A DNA stretch of 56,331 bases. Origin: an uncultured Lachnospiraceae bacterium. Its GTDB lineage: Bacteria > Bacillota > Clostridia > Lachnospirales > Lachnospiraceae. Under the pieces are notes generated by a model that worked only from the letters and a program-made list of their open reading frames with translations, had not been told where the DNA came from and did not search any database. Numbering within the stretch: position 1 is the stretch's first letter; each line of letters opens with the position of its first letter. The position numbers and the translations under genes are program-made. The stretch is from contig CAJTNT010000026.1 in the NCBI GenBank assembly GCA_910577785.1, forward strand, positions 1 to 56,331. The letters run 5' to 3'. Below, in pieces: positions 24,571 through 34,043 of this stretch.

Positions 24571-27500
24571 ATGCAGGAATCGAAGAGAACCCCCATGGGA
24601 ATGTACGACCCCCGCTTTGAGCATGACAACTGCGGCATCGGCGCCGTTGTGAATATCAAGGGCAAGGCTTCCCACCAGACCGTAGAAGACGCATTAAAAA
24701 TCGTAGAAAACCTAAAACACCGCGCCGGCAAAGACGCCGAAGGAAAGACTGGCGATGGCGTGGGCATCCTGCTCCAAGTTTCCCATAAATTTTTCCAGAA
24801 GGCTGCCAAGGAGGCGGGCATCACCTTGGGAGGAGAACGTGATTACGGCGTTGGCATGTTCTTCTTCCCCCAGGATGAACTGAAGCGCAACCAGGCCAAG
24901 AAGATGTTCGAAGTCATTGTCAGCAAGGAAGGCATGGAGTTCCTTGGATGGCGCGAAGTCCCCATTGACCCGTCAAAGCTTGGCCAGAAAGCCGTAGACT
25001 GTATGCCCTATATCCTGCAGGGCTTTGTCAAACGCCCCAAGGCCGTCTCCAAAGGCCTGGACTTCGACCGCAGGCTCTACGTGGCCAGGCGCGTGTTCGA
25101 GCAGTCCAACGACAACACCTACGTCGTCTCCCTCTCCAGCAGGACAATCGTCTACAAGGGGATGTTCCTTGTGGAGCAGCTGCGGCTGTTTTTTTCCGAC
25201 CTGCAGGATAAGGACTATGAATCCGCCATCGCCACCGTGCATTCCCGTTTTTCCACCAACACCAACCCCAGCTGGGAGCGGGCGCACCCGAACCGTTTGA
25301 TCGTGCATAACGGGGAAATCAACACCATCCTCGGAAATGCGGATAAGATGCTTGCCAGGGAGGAAACGATGGAATCTGAACACCTAAAGGGAGAGCTGCA
25401 GAAAGTACTGCCCGTTGTCAATGCGGAAGGCTCCGACTCGGCCATGCTGGACAACACGTTGGAGTTTTTGGTGATGAGCGGGATGGAGCTGCCGCTGGCC
25501 GTGATGATTACCATTCCGGAGCCATGGGCGAACAATAGCCTGATGAGCCAGAAGAAGAAGGATTTCTACCAGTATTATGCAACGATGATGGAGCCATGGG
25601 ACGGCCCGGCTTCGATTGTGTTCAGCGACGGCGACCTCTTAGGGGCAGTGCTTGATCGGAACGGGCTGCGCCCTTCCCGGTACTATATTACGGATGAGGA
25701 CAACCTGATCCTCTCTTCGGAGGTTGGTGTGCTGGAGATTGAGCCGCAGAAGATTGTGGCCAAGGAACGGCTGCGGCCAGGGAAGATGCTGCTGGTGGAC
25801 ACTGTGCAGGGCAGGGTGATTGACGATGACGAGCTGAAGGAGAAATATGCCGGTCGGCAGCCTTATGGAGAATGGCTGGACCGTAACCTGATTAACCTGG
25901 CGGATCTTAAAATCCCGAACCAGCGTGTGCCAGAATACTCCAAGGAAGAGCGGCAGAGGATGCAGAAAACGTTTGGCTATACGTATGAGTCCTTGAAGGA
26001 GGCCATTTTGCCGATGGCACGAAGCGGCAAGGAGGCCACGGCGGCGATGGGGATTGACACGCCCCTAGCGGCATTGGCCGGGGATCACCAGCCGCTGTTT
26101 AATTATTTCAAGCAGAAGTTCGCGCAGGTGACGAACCCGCCGATTGACTCTATCCGTGAAGAAGTGGTGACGAGTACTACGGTGTACATTGGGGAGGACG
26201 GAAACCTGCTGGAAGAAAAGCCCATGAACTGCCAGGTGCTGAAGGTGAACAACCCCATCCTCACCAATACGGATATTATGAAGATTAAGTCGATGAAGGT
26301 GGAAGGCTACAAGGTCGTGGAGATTCCGATTATTTATTATAAGAACACCAGCCTGGAGAAGGCCATTGACCGCCTGTTTGTGGAAGCAGACCGGGCGTAC
26401 CGCGATGGGGCGAATATTTTAATCCTTTCTGACCGCGGGGTGGATGAGAACCATGTGCCGATCCCTTCGCTGCTGGCCGTCTCCGCCTTACAGCAGCATT
26501 TGATTAAGACCAAGAAGCGGACGGCGCTGGCGGTGATCCTGGAATCCGGGGAGCCTCGGGAGGTGCATCATTTTGCCACGCTGCTGGGCTATGGCGCCTG
26601 TGCCATCAACCCTTACCTGGCGCAGGAAACGGTCAAGCAGCTGATTGACGAGCATATGCTGGACAAGGATTATTATGCGGCGGTGGCGGATTACAATCGG
26701 GCGATTATCCATGGGATTGTGAAGATTGCCGCCAAGATGGGGATTTCTACCATCCAGTCATACCAAGGGGCGAAGATTTTTGAAGCCATCGGCATCAGCT
26801 CGGAGGTAATTGACCGCTATTTTACGAATACGGTGAGCCGCATTGGCGGCATTACGCTCAAGGATATTGAAGAGGACGTGGATGCGCTCCATTCGAGCGC
26901 CTATGACCCTCTGGGGCTGGAGACGGACCTGACCCTGGAGAGCCGGGGAAGGCACAAGATGCGCAGCGGCGCGGACAGCCACCTGTACAACCCGCTGACC
27001 ATCCATCTGCTGCAGGAATCCACCAAGCGCGGGGACTACCAACTGTTCAAGCAGTATACGGCTGCAGCGGACGCTCAGGAGCGGGACGCCAACATCCGCG
27101 GGATGATGGATTTCCGCTTCGCGAAGAAGGCCGTGCCGCTGGAGGAAGTGGAGAGCGTAGACTCCATTGTGACGCGGTTTAAGACAGGGGCGATGTCATA
27201 TGGCTCAATTTCCCAGGAAGCCCATGAGACGCTGGCAGTTGCCATGAACCGCCTCCATGGGAAATCCAACAGCGGCGAGGGCGGGGAGAGCCCGGAACGC
27301 CTGGTGGTGGGCGCGGATGGGAAGAACCGCTGCTCGGCCATCAAGCAGGTGGCCTCTGGGAGGTTTGGCGTAACCAGCCGTTACCTGGTCAGCGCCAAGG
27401 AAATCCAGATTAAGATGGCGCAGGGGGCGAAGCCTGGAGAAGGCGGGCATCTGCCGGGCAAGAAGGTCTATCCCTGGATTGCCAGGACGCGCATGTCCAC

Positions 27501-29112
27501 GCCGGGCGTGTCGCTGATTTCCCCGCCGCCGCACCATGACATTTATTCCATTGAGGACTTGGAGCAGCTGATTTATGATTTGAAGAATGCCAATAAAAAC
27601 GCACGTATTACGGTAAAGTTAGTATCGGAGGCCGGCGTGGGGACGGTTGCGGCCGGCGTGGCCAAGGCAGGGGCGCAGGTGGTGCTGGTGTCTGGCTATG
27701 ACGGCGGCACGGGCGCGGCGCCCAGCAGCTCCATCCACAATGCAGGCCTGCCTTGGGAGCTGGGGCTCTCAGAGACACACCAGACCCTGATTTTAAACGG
27801 GCTGCGCAACAAGGTGCGGATTGAGACGGACGGCAAGCTGATGACGGGGCGTGACGTGGCGATTGCGGCAATGCTGGGGGCAGAGGAATTTGGCTTTGCT
27901 ACGGCGCCGCTGGTGACCATGGGCTGCGTGATGATGCGCGTCTGCAACCTGGACACCTGCCCGGCAGGAATTGCCACCCAGAACCCAGAGCTGCGGAAGC
28001 GTTTTGCAGGCAAGCCAGAGTATGTGATGAACTTTATGCGCTTCATTGCCGAAGAGCTGCGGGAATACATGGCCAAGCTGGGCGTCCGTACCATCGACGA
28101 GCTGGTGGGGCGCAGCGATCTGCTGAAGGTGCGCGGGGATCTCACGGAGCGGGAAAAGGAGCTGGATCTGTCCAAAATCCTCAACAATCCGTTTGCAGGG
28201 CCGAAGGCCAAGGTGATTTTTGACCCCAAGCAGGTCTATGACTTTGAGCTGGAGAAGACCAAGGATGAGAAGGTGCTGCTGCGCCAGCTGAAATATGCGC
28301 TGGAAAATAAGCAGAAGCGGAGCATTGACTTGGAGGTCAGCAACACGGACCGTTCCTTCGGCACGATTTTCGGCTCAGAGATTACCCGGCGGTTTGACGA
28401 TTCCCTGGAAGAAGACACCTTCCGCGTGAAATGCACCGGAGCCGGCGGCCAGAGCTTTGGCGCGTTTATCCCCAAGGGGCTGACGCTGGAGCTGGTGGGC
28501 GACAGCAACGACTATTTCGGCAAGGGGCTTTCTGGGGGAAAATTAGTGGTCTACCCGCCCGCAGGGGTTCCATACCGGCAGGATGAGAACATTATTATCG
28601 GCAATGTGGCGCTCTATGGGGCGACCAGCGGGAAGGCCTTTATCAACGGCGTGGCCGGGGAGCGTTTCTGCGTCCGCAATTCCGGCGCCAGCGCTGTGGT
28701 GGAAGGCGTGGGCGACCATGGGTGCGAATATATGACCGGCGGCCGCGTGGCTGTCCTGGGCAAGACGGGGAAGAATTTTGCGGCAGGCATGAGCGGCGGC
28801 ATTGCCTATGTCCTGGATGAGGATAACGACCTCTACACCAGGATTAACAAAGAAATGGTATTCTCAGAGGAGATTTCATCAAAATATGACGTCATGGAGC
28901 TGAAGGAAATGATCAAAGAGCATGTGGCGCTGACCAATTCCCAGAAGGGGAAGGAGATTTTAGACCATTTCAGCGCGTATTTGCCGAAGTTCAAGAAGAT
29001 TGTGCCTTATGACTACCACCGCATGATGATGGCCATCGTGCAGATGGAAGAGAAAGGCTTAAGCTCGGAGCAGGCGCAGATTGAAGCCTTTTACGCCAAT
29101 GCGGAAAATTAG
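24571..29112 (+). CDS. gltB: Glutamate synthase large (alpha) subunit
   Basis: 1513-residue GOGAT large subunit, making glutamate from glutamine and 2-oxoglutarate. The N-terminal amidotransferase domain has its nucleophile Cys21 (HDNCGIGAVV) after a 20-residue propeptide. The central and FMN-binding domains follow, with YGSISQEAHETLAVAM and NSGEGGES. Cys1119, Cys1125 and Cys1130 (CVMMRVCNLDTC) bind the 3Fe-4S cluster, and the C-terminal GxGxG domain closes the protein. Length matches the bacterial family. The start follows AAGGAGG. It forms an operon with gltD 35 nt downstream. The long repeat-containing leader suggests transcriptional or RNA-level control. Confidence 0.98.
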   Translation: MQESKRTPMGMYDPRFEHDNCGIGAVVNIKGKASHQTVEDALKIVENLKHRAGKDAEGKTGDGVGILLQVSHKFFQKAAKEAGITLGGERDYGVGMFFFPQDELKRNQAKKMFEVIVSKEGMEFLGWREVPIDPSKLGQKAVDCMPYILQGFVKRPKAVSKGLDFDRRLYVARRVFEQSNDNTYVVSLSSRTIVYKGMFLVEQLRLFFSDLQDKDYESAIATVHSRFSTNTNPSWERAHPNRLIVHNGEINTILGNADKMLAREETMESEHLKGELQKVLPVVNAEGSDSAMLDNTLEFLVMSGMELPLAVMITIPEPWANNSLMSQKKKDFYQYYATMMEPWDGPASIVFSDGDLLGAVLDRNGLRPSRYYITDEDNLILSSEVGVLEIEPQKIVAKERLRPGKMLLVDTVQGRVIDDDELKEKYAGRQPYGEWLDRNLINLADLKIPNQRVPEYSKEERQRMQKTFGYTYESLKEAILPMARSGKEATAAMGIDTPLAALAGDHQPLFNYFKQKFAQVTNPPIDSIREEVVTSTTVYIGEDGNLLEEKPMNCQVLKVNNPILTNTDIMKIKSMKVEGYKVVEIPIIYYKNTSLEKAIDRLFVEADRAYRDGANILILSDRGVDENHVPIPSLLAVSALQQHLIKTKKRTALAVILESGEPREVHHFATLLGYGACAINPYLAQETVKQLIDEHMLDKDYYAAVADYNRAIIHGIVKIAAKMGISTIQSYQGAKIFEAIGISSEVIDRYFTNTVSRIGGITLKDIEEDVDALHSSAYDPLGLETDLTLESRGRHKMRSGADSHLYNPLTIHLLQESTKRGDYQLFKQYTAAADAQERDANIRGMMDFRFAKKAVPLEEVESVDSIVTRFKTGAMSYGSISQEAHETLAVAMNRLHGKSNSGEGGESPERLVVGADGKNRCSAIKQVASGRFGVTSRYLVSAKEIQIKMAQGAKPGEGGHLPGKKVYPWIARTRMSTPGVSLISPPPHHDIYSIEDLEQLIYDLKNANKNARITVKLVSEAGVGTVAAGVAKAGAQVVLVSGYDGGTGAAPSSSIHNAGLPWELGLSETHQTLILNGLRNKVRIETDGKLMTGRDVAIAAMLGAEEFGFATAPLVTMGCVMMRVCNLDTCPAGIATQNPELRKRFAGKPEYVMNFMRFIAEELREYMAKLGVRTIDELVGRSDLLKVRGDLTEREKELDLSKILNNPFAGPKAKVIFDPKQVYDFELEKTKDEKVLLRQLKYALENKQKRSIDLEVSNTDRSFGTIFGSEITRRFDDSLEEDTFRVKCTGAGGQSFGAFIPKGLTLELVGDSNDYFGKGLSGGKLVVYPPAGVPYRQDENIIIGNVALYGATSGKAFINGVAGERFCVRNSGASAVVEGVGDHGCEYMTGGRVAVLGKTGKNFAAGMSGGIAYVLDEDNDLYTRINKEMVFSEEISSKYDVMELKEMIKEHVALTNSQKGKEILDHFSAYLPKFKKIVPYDYHRMMMAIVQMEEKGLSSEQAQIEAFYANAEN

Positions 29113-29147
29113 CAACGATACACAAAATGTTAAGGAGGGCAGCAGAA

Positions 29148-30638
29148 ATGGGAAAACCAACAGGATTTATGGAGTATGAAAGGCAGACGGCAGAGGCGGC
29201 GTCCCCCAAAGAGCGGATTGGGAATTTCAATGAATTCCACACCCCCTTAAGCCAGGAAGAGCAGCGGGCCCAGGGCGCCCGCTGCATGGCCTGCGGCGTG
29301 CCTTTCTGCCAGTCTGGCATGGAGCTTATGGGGATGGTTTCCGGGTGTCCCCTGCACAACCTGGTGCCGGAGTGGAACGACCTGGTCTATACGGGGAATT
29401 GGGAGCAGGCCTATAACCGCCTGGCGAAGACCAATAATTTCCCCGAATTTACCTCACGGGTATGCCCCGCTCTCTGCGAGGCGGCCTGCACCTGCGGGCA
29501 TTACGGGGATGCGGTGGCTGTGAAGGAAAATGAGTACGGGATTATTGAAAATGCATATGCCAAAGGCTATGCCAAGGCCAGGCCGCCCAGGGTGCGCACC
29601 GGCAAGACCGTGGCTGTGATTGGCTCAGGCCCTGCGGGGCTGGCGGCGGCAGACCAGCTCAACAAGCGGGGGCACCAGGTCACGGTCTATGAGCGGGATG
29701 ACCGTATTGGCGGCCTCCTGATGTACGGGATCCCAAATATGAAGCTGGAAAAGCATGTGATTGAACGCAAAATCGGCATCATGAAGGAAGAGGGCGTGGA
29801 GTTTGTCACCAGCGCCAACGTGGGCAAGGATGTGAAGGCTGCCAAGCTGCTGAAGGACTACGATCGGATCGTCCTTGCCTGCGGGGCAAAGAACCCCAGG
29901 GATATCAAGGCGCCGGGCAGGGACGCCAAGGGGATTTACTTCGCTGTGGATTTCCTGGCGGCTACCACCAAGAGCCTCCTGGATTCCGGGCTGGAGGATA
30001 AGAAATATATTTCTGCCAAGGGCAAGAAGGTAGTGATTATTGGCGGCGGCGACACAGGGAATGACTGCGTGGGGACTTCCATCCGCCAGGGGGCGCTTTC
30101 GGTGACACAGCTGGAAATGATGCCCAAAGCGCCGGAGCAGCGGGCAGAGGACAATCCCTGGCCGCAGTGGCCAAAGGTATGCAAGACCGATTATGGCCAG
30201 GAAGAGGCGATTGCCGTGTTTGGCAAGGATCCGCGGGTATACCAGACAACGGTCAAGGAGTTCCTCAAAGACAAGAGCGGGAAGCTCTGTGGGCTTGTGA
30301 CCGTGAAGCTGGAGAGCCAGAAAGACGAGAAGACAGGGCGTATGGTGATGGCCGAAGTGGCCGGCTCGGAGCAGAAGATGGATGCCGATTTGGCGTTGAT
30401 TGCGGCAGGGTTTTTAGGCACAGAGAAGTATGTGGCGGATGCCTTTGGCATTGCATTGGATGGCAGGACGAATGTCAAGACAGAGCAGGGGCAGTATGAG
30501 ACAAATGTCAAGCGCGTGTTCACGGCAGGGGATATGCACAGGGGGCAGTCCCTGGTGGTTTGGGCCATCCGTGAAGGCAGGGAGGCTGCCCGGGCGGTGG
30601 ATGAGAGCTTGATGGGGTATACGAATTTGGGGCTCTGA
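29148..30638 (+). CDS. gltD: Glutamate synthase small (beta) subunit
   Basis: 496-residue NADPH-dependent electron-input subunit of glutamate synthase. The N-terminal cysteine-rich domain (CMACGVPFCQSG, then GCPLHNLVPEW and CPALCEAACTC) binds 4Fe-4S clusters. A Rossmann FAD site is at GSGPAGLAAADQL and an NADPH site at GGGDTGNDC. The C-terminus has the TAGDMHRGQSLVVWAI FAD-contact motif. The ATG at 29148 follows AAGGAGG; an upstream ATG at 29127 does not. It is the second and last gene of the gltBD operon. Confidence 0.98.
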   Translation: MGKPTGFMEYERQTAEAASPKERIGNFNEFHTPLSQEEQRAQGARCMACGVPFCQSGMELMGMVSGCPLHNLVPEWNDLVYTGNWEQAYNRLAKTNNFPEFTSRVCPALCEAACTCGHYGDAVAVKENEYGIIENAYAKGYAKARPPRVRTGKTVAVIGSGPAGLAAADQLNKRGHQVTVYERDDRIGGLLMYGIPNMKLEKHVIERKIGIMKEEGVEFVTSANVGKDVKAAKLLKDYDRIVLACGAKNPRDIKAPGRDAKGIYFAVDFLAATTKSLLDSGLEDKKYISAKGKKVVIIGGGDTGNDCVGTSIRQGALSVTQLEMMPKAPEQRAEDNPWPQWPKVCKTDYGQEEAIAVFGKDPRVYQTTVKEFLKDKSGKLCGLVTVKLESQKDEKTGRMVMAEVAGSEQKMDADLALIAAGFLGTEKYVADAFGIALDGRTNVKTEQGQYETNVKRVFTAGDMHRGQSLVVWAIREGREAARAVDESLMGYTNLGL

Positions 30639-30770
30639 TAAAAATAAAAATAATTTTAACGGTATGGGAATAACGGATGCATCCGCCGCGAAGGCCAGAG
30701 ATTTCAGTCTGTATATTTTTCAAAAAAAACTGCATACTAAGTGCCATAGAAAGGCCAAAAATAAAGTACA

Positions 30771-30815
30771 GGGCTGCCTGGAATGTTTGCTGATTAATGC
30801 GAACCCAGGCAGTCC
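30771..30815 (+). promoter_or_regulatory. Leader hairpin upstream of the sugar-binding protein gene
   Basis: An 11-bp stem (GGGCTGCCTGG at 30771-30781 with CCAGGCAGTCC at 30805-30815, one G-U pair) encloses a palindromic GTTTGC-N8-GCGAAC (30785-30804 area) resembling a LacI-family operator. No T-run follows, so it is not an ordinary terminator. Confidence 0.5.
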
Positions 30816-30840
30816 TTCCAAATATGCAGGAGGGCACAAG

Positions 30841-32292
30841 ATGAGGAAAAGATGGATCTCTCTGCTGCTAGCAATGAGCCTGCTGGCGACGGCAGCCGGA
30901 TGCGGCAGCAAAAACCGCTCGGAAGGAAATGCTGGTGAGAATGGGGCGGCAGCGGAAAATGGAAATGAGGAAGCAGGCGAGGATGGCTCTGCGGATGGGA
31001 ATGGCTCTGCGGATGGAAGCAGCGCAGGCGGCAATGACGCTGGGAGTGGGATGGCTGCCGGGGACGGCTCTGTCTATTACCTGAATTTTAAGCCAGAGCA
31101 GGCAGAGGCATGGAAGGATTTGGCAAATGAGTATTCCAATGAGACAGGCGTCCCAGTTACGATTGAGACGGCGGCTTCCGGGACTTATGAGTCCACGCTG
31201 AAGTCAGAGATGGCCAAGGAGGAAGCGCCTACGCTTTTCCAGGTAAATGGGCCGGTGGGGCTGGCCTCCTGGAAGAACTACTGTTACGACTTAAAGGACA
31301 GCGCCGTTTACCAAAACCTTAAAAGTGATGAGTTTGCATTAAAAGGGGACAATGGCGAGGTGCTGGGCGTGGCCTATGCCCTGGAGACGTATGGGCTGAT
31401 CTATAATAATGCAATCATTAAGGAATACTGCGGGCTGGAAGGGGCCAAAATCAAGGATGTCTCGGAAATCAATAGCTTCGCCAAACTCAAGGAGACAGCA
31501 GATGACATGCAGGCAAGGAAGGATGAGCTGGGAATTAATGGCGTATTTGCCTCGGCGGGGATGGACTCTTCCTCAGACTGGAGGTTTAAGACCCATCTGG
31601 CAAACCTGCCAATCAGCCTGGAGTACCAGGATGAGGATATCGACAGCACAAAGGCAATAAAAGGAACGTACCTGGACGCCTATAAGGATATCTGGGATCT
31701 GTATATTACAGACTCTACCGTGGAGCCGACAATGCTGTCTGGCATGTCGGGGGATGACGCGGCGGCAGAATTTGCCATGGGCGAGGCCGTGTTCTACCAA
31801 AATGGAACCTGGGCGTATCAGGACATTACTGGTAATGAAGTCGCAGATGGGGATCTGGGCATGCTGCCGATTTATATCGGCGCAGGGGATGAGGAAAACC
31901 AAGGGCTCTGCACAGGGTCTGAGAATTACTGGTGCGTCAACAAGAAGGCTCCGCAGGAGGATATTGAGGCGACAATGGATTTTTTGGAATGGGTGATTAC
32001 TTCTGACAGGGGGCGTATTTCTTTCCGGGATGATATGGGGTTTGTGGCTCCGTTTACTACTTTTACGGAAGAGTACCAGCCGCTGAATCCACTGGTGGCG
32101 GCTGCAAATGCCTACCTGGACGCAGGCAAGGAGCCGATTCCATGGTCATTCAGTACGATTCCTTCTGAGAATTGGAAAAATAACGTGGGGAGCGCCTTGT
32201 TGGAGTATGCCCAGGGAACCGGGGCGTGGGAAGATGTGGAGAATGCCTTTGTGGAGGGATGGGCTACGGAGTACCAGGCGGTGAATGAATAG
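30841..32292 (+). CDS. ABC transporter sugar-binding lipoprotein (maltodextrin type)
   Basis: 483-residue extracellular solute-binding protein. The lipoprotein signal ends SLLATAAGC, so the mature protein is anchored by Cys20. A Gly/Asp/Ser/Asn-rich tether (about 25-70) precedes a family-1 binding fold (YYLNFKPEQAEAWKDLANEY, ENYWCVNKKAPQEDI). Start: ATG at 30841 after AGGAGG; the frame is open from 30664 without support. It is the first gene of an operon with two permeases and malQ, which points to maltodextrin or another alpha-glucan. The ATPase is not in the operon and is probably a shared MsmX-type subunit. Confidence 0.9.
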   Translation: MRKRWISLLLAMSLLATAAGCGSKNRSEGNAGENGAAAENGNEEAGEDGSADGNGSADGSSAGGNDAGSGMAAGDGSVYYLNFKPEQAEAWKDLANEYSNETGVPVTIETAASGTYESTLKSEMAKEEAPTLFQVNGPVGLASWKNYCYDLKDSAVYQNLKSDEFALKGDNGEVLGVAYALETYGLIYNNAIIKEYCGLEGAKIKDVSEINSFAKLKETADDMQARKDELGINGVFASAGMDSSSDWRFKTHLANLPISLEYQDEDIDSTKAIKGTYLDAYKDIWDLYITDSTVEPTMLSGMSGDDAAAEFAMGEAVFYQNGTWAYQDITGNEVADGDLGMLPIYIGAGDEENQGLCTGSENYWCVNKKAPQEDIEATMDFLEWVITSDRGRISFRDDMGFVAPFTTFTEEYQPLNPLVAAANAYLDAGKEPIPWSFSTIPSENWKNNVGSALLEYAQGTGAWEDVENAFVEGWATEYQAVNE

Positions 32293-32305
32293 GAAACACA
32301 TTTGT

Positions 32306-32347
32306 GGGAGAGCCTCTTTATGCGGCCTCTCCCCCTTCCGCCGCGAT
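32306..32347 (+). repeat. Intercistronic REP-like hairpin between the binding protein and permease genes
   Basis: GGGAGAG (32306-32312) pairs with CTCTCCC (32327-32333). The 32-nt segment starting CTTTATGCGGCCTC (32316) matches, in reverse orientation, the arm of the palindrome at 23857-23885. Such hairpins between malE- and malF-type genes can protect the upstream mRNA. Confidence 0.65.
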
Positions 32348-32393
32348 GGGATCCATAGGAAGCACAGAGTTGCGAAAACTTAGGAGGTCTAGT

Positions 32394-33236
32394 ATGCAGA
32401 AATCACTTAGGAAGTATTTCCCTATCTTTGCGCTTCCTACGCTGGCAGCATTTACATTGGGATTTATTCTTCCGTTTTTGATGGGGATTTATCTTTCGTT
32501 TTGTAAGTTTACTACGGTTACAGATGCAGAGTTTGTGGGGATTGGCAATTATTTTAAGGTATTAGGCGACAGTACATTTTTACATGCCCTCTGGTATACG
32601 GCGGCGTTTACGATTGTGTCTGTAATTTTTATCAATGTGCTGGCGTTCGCTGTGGCAATGCTCCTGACGAAGGGCATACCAGGGACAAACGGGTTCCGGA
32701 CGGTGTTCTTTATGCCAAACCTGATTGGCGGGATTGTGCTGGGGTATATCTGGCAGCTTTTGCTGAACGGCGTATTGGCGCATTATCAAAAAACCCTGAC
32801 TTACAGTTCCCGTTTTGGTTTCTGGGGGCTGGTGATTCTGGTGTGCTGGCAGCAGATTGGGTATATGATGATTATTTACATTGCCGGGATCCAGAACATA
32901 CCGGGAGAACTGGTAGAGGCCGCGAAGATGGACGGGGCGCACGGAGGGCAGATTCTGTGGCATGTGACGATTCCTATGGTAATGCCGTCCATCACCATCT
33001 GCACCTTCCTGACGCTGACCAACGGGTTTAAGCTGTTTGACCAGAACCTGGCGCTGACGAACGGGGAGCCTTCTGGCATGTCGGAATTGCTGGCGCTGAA
33101 TATTTTCAATACTTTTTATGGAAGAGCCGGCTATGAGGGTGTGGGGCAGGCCAAGGCAGTGGTGTTTTTTGTGCTGGTGGCGCTGATTGCGCTGGTGCAG
33201 AACTGGCTGACAAGAGGGAAAGAGGTGCAGCAATAG
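32394..33236 (+). CDS. ABC sugar permease (MalF-like)
   Basis: 280-residue inner-membrane permease with six predicted helices. The cytoplasmic EAA loop is EAAKMDGAHGGQILWHVTIP, which contacts the ATPase. The ATG at 32394 follows AGGAGG; the frame open from 32304 lacks a signal. It pairs with the MalG-like permease 800 nt downstream to form the heterodimeric channel. An unrelated ORF with repeats separates the two permease genes, which are normally adjacent. Confidence 0.93.
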   Translation: MQKSLRKYFPIFALPTLAAFTLGFILPFLMGIYLSFCKFTTVTDAEFVGIGNYFKVLGDSTFLHALWYTAAFTIVSVIFINVLAFAVAMLLTKGIPGTNGFRTVFFMPNLIGGIVLGYIWQLLLNGVLAHYQKTLTYSSRFGFWGLVILVCWQQIGYMMIIYIAGIQNIPGELVEAAKMDGAHGGQILWHVTIPMVMPSITICTFLTLTNGFKLFDQNLALTNGEPSGMSELLALNIFNTFYGRAGYEGVGQAKAVVFFVLVALIALVQNWLTRGKEVQQ

Positions 33237-33268
33237 GGGGATGGCGTGCCCAAACCAGTTAGCGTTGG
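33237..33268 (+). repeat. 32-nt dispersed repeat, copy B
   Basis: Matches the copy at 23706-23737 at 25 of 32 positions. It begins right after the MalF-like stop codon and precedes the unknown ORF. Confidence 0.65.
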
Positions 33269-33303
33269 CCGCGAATAATTCTATTGCATTAGGAGGTATA
33301 GAA

Positions 33304-34008
33304 GTGGGAAAGGGCAATTATCTGGAGAAAAACGATGGTCTGGAGAAAGGCGGTTATCTGGAGGAAAACAATGATCGCGAAAGGGATAGCCTGGGCTGTC
33401 TGGAGGATAAAATTGTTGCAGCGGCAGTAGGGGCGGAGGTGGCGCGTTATATAGAAAAATATCCTGGGCAATTAGAGGGGAAAATAGGGGTAAGGAATGC
33501 CGGCATGGAACAGAAATGGGATTGGCGGGCAATAAGCCCTAATCCTGATTGGGCATTGGCGTTGTCAAAAGGGAACTTACTGGCGCAGCTGCAGAAGAAG
33601 GCTGCGATAAATAAGCCTGCAGTAGGGAAAGCTGCCGCAGGCATAGGGGAGGCAGGCAAGCCTGAAATAGGGAAAGCTGCCGCAGGCATAGGGGAAGCAG
33701 GCGATTCTGTAAGAAGAAAAACTGCAGTTGGCAGAGATGCCGTGGCTAAGGGAGAAGATGAAAAAACAGAAAAGCTTTTGCAGCAAAGAGCCATGGCAAC
33801 CAGAGAACAGAAAAGATGGCTGCAAGAAAAACAAATGTATGCTGCTATTTCCGGAAATATAGACCATTACAGGTGCCTTCCGCAATCTTTTGAAAGCGGC
33901 AGGATCCCAGCGGCAGATGCCCAAAAGCTTGCCTGCCGCAAATGGCAGCCCACGCAATTTCCGAAAAATAATGTAGATTCCATATTGCCAGGCGCCCTGC
34001 AATATTAG
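33304..34008 (+). CDS. Unknown repeat-containing ORF inside the maltodextrin operon
   Basis: 234-residue ORF of no recognised family. The best start is GTG at 33304, preceded by AGGAGGT (33291-33297); the ATG at 33241 lies inside the 32-nt repeat without spacing for a ribosome. The N-terminus has a YLEKND/YLEENND repeat, and residues about 105-133 have two copies of a 15-residue unit with GKAAAGIGEAG (45 nt apart at 33616 and 33661). It is charged and soluble, with no signal peptide or membrane helix. It lies between the MalF-like and MalG-like genes, unlike standard operons. It could be a genuine lineage-specific gene or repeat-derived filler that happens to be open. Confidence 0.5.
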   Translation: MGKGNYLEKNDGLEKGGYLEENNDRERDSLGCLEDKIVAAAVGAEVARYIEKYPGQLEGKIGVRNAGMEQKWDWRAISPNPDWALALSKGNLLAQLQKKAAINKPAVGKAAAGIGEAGKPEIGKAAAGIGEAGDSVRRKTAVGRDAVAKGEDEKTEKLLQQRAMATREQKRWLQEKQMYAAISGNIDHYRCLPQSFESGRIPAADAQKLACRKWQPTQFPKNNVDSILPGALQY

Positions 34009-34043
34009 CAGCCTGCCATAACAAACGAAAGGATCGCATTTTT

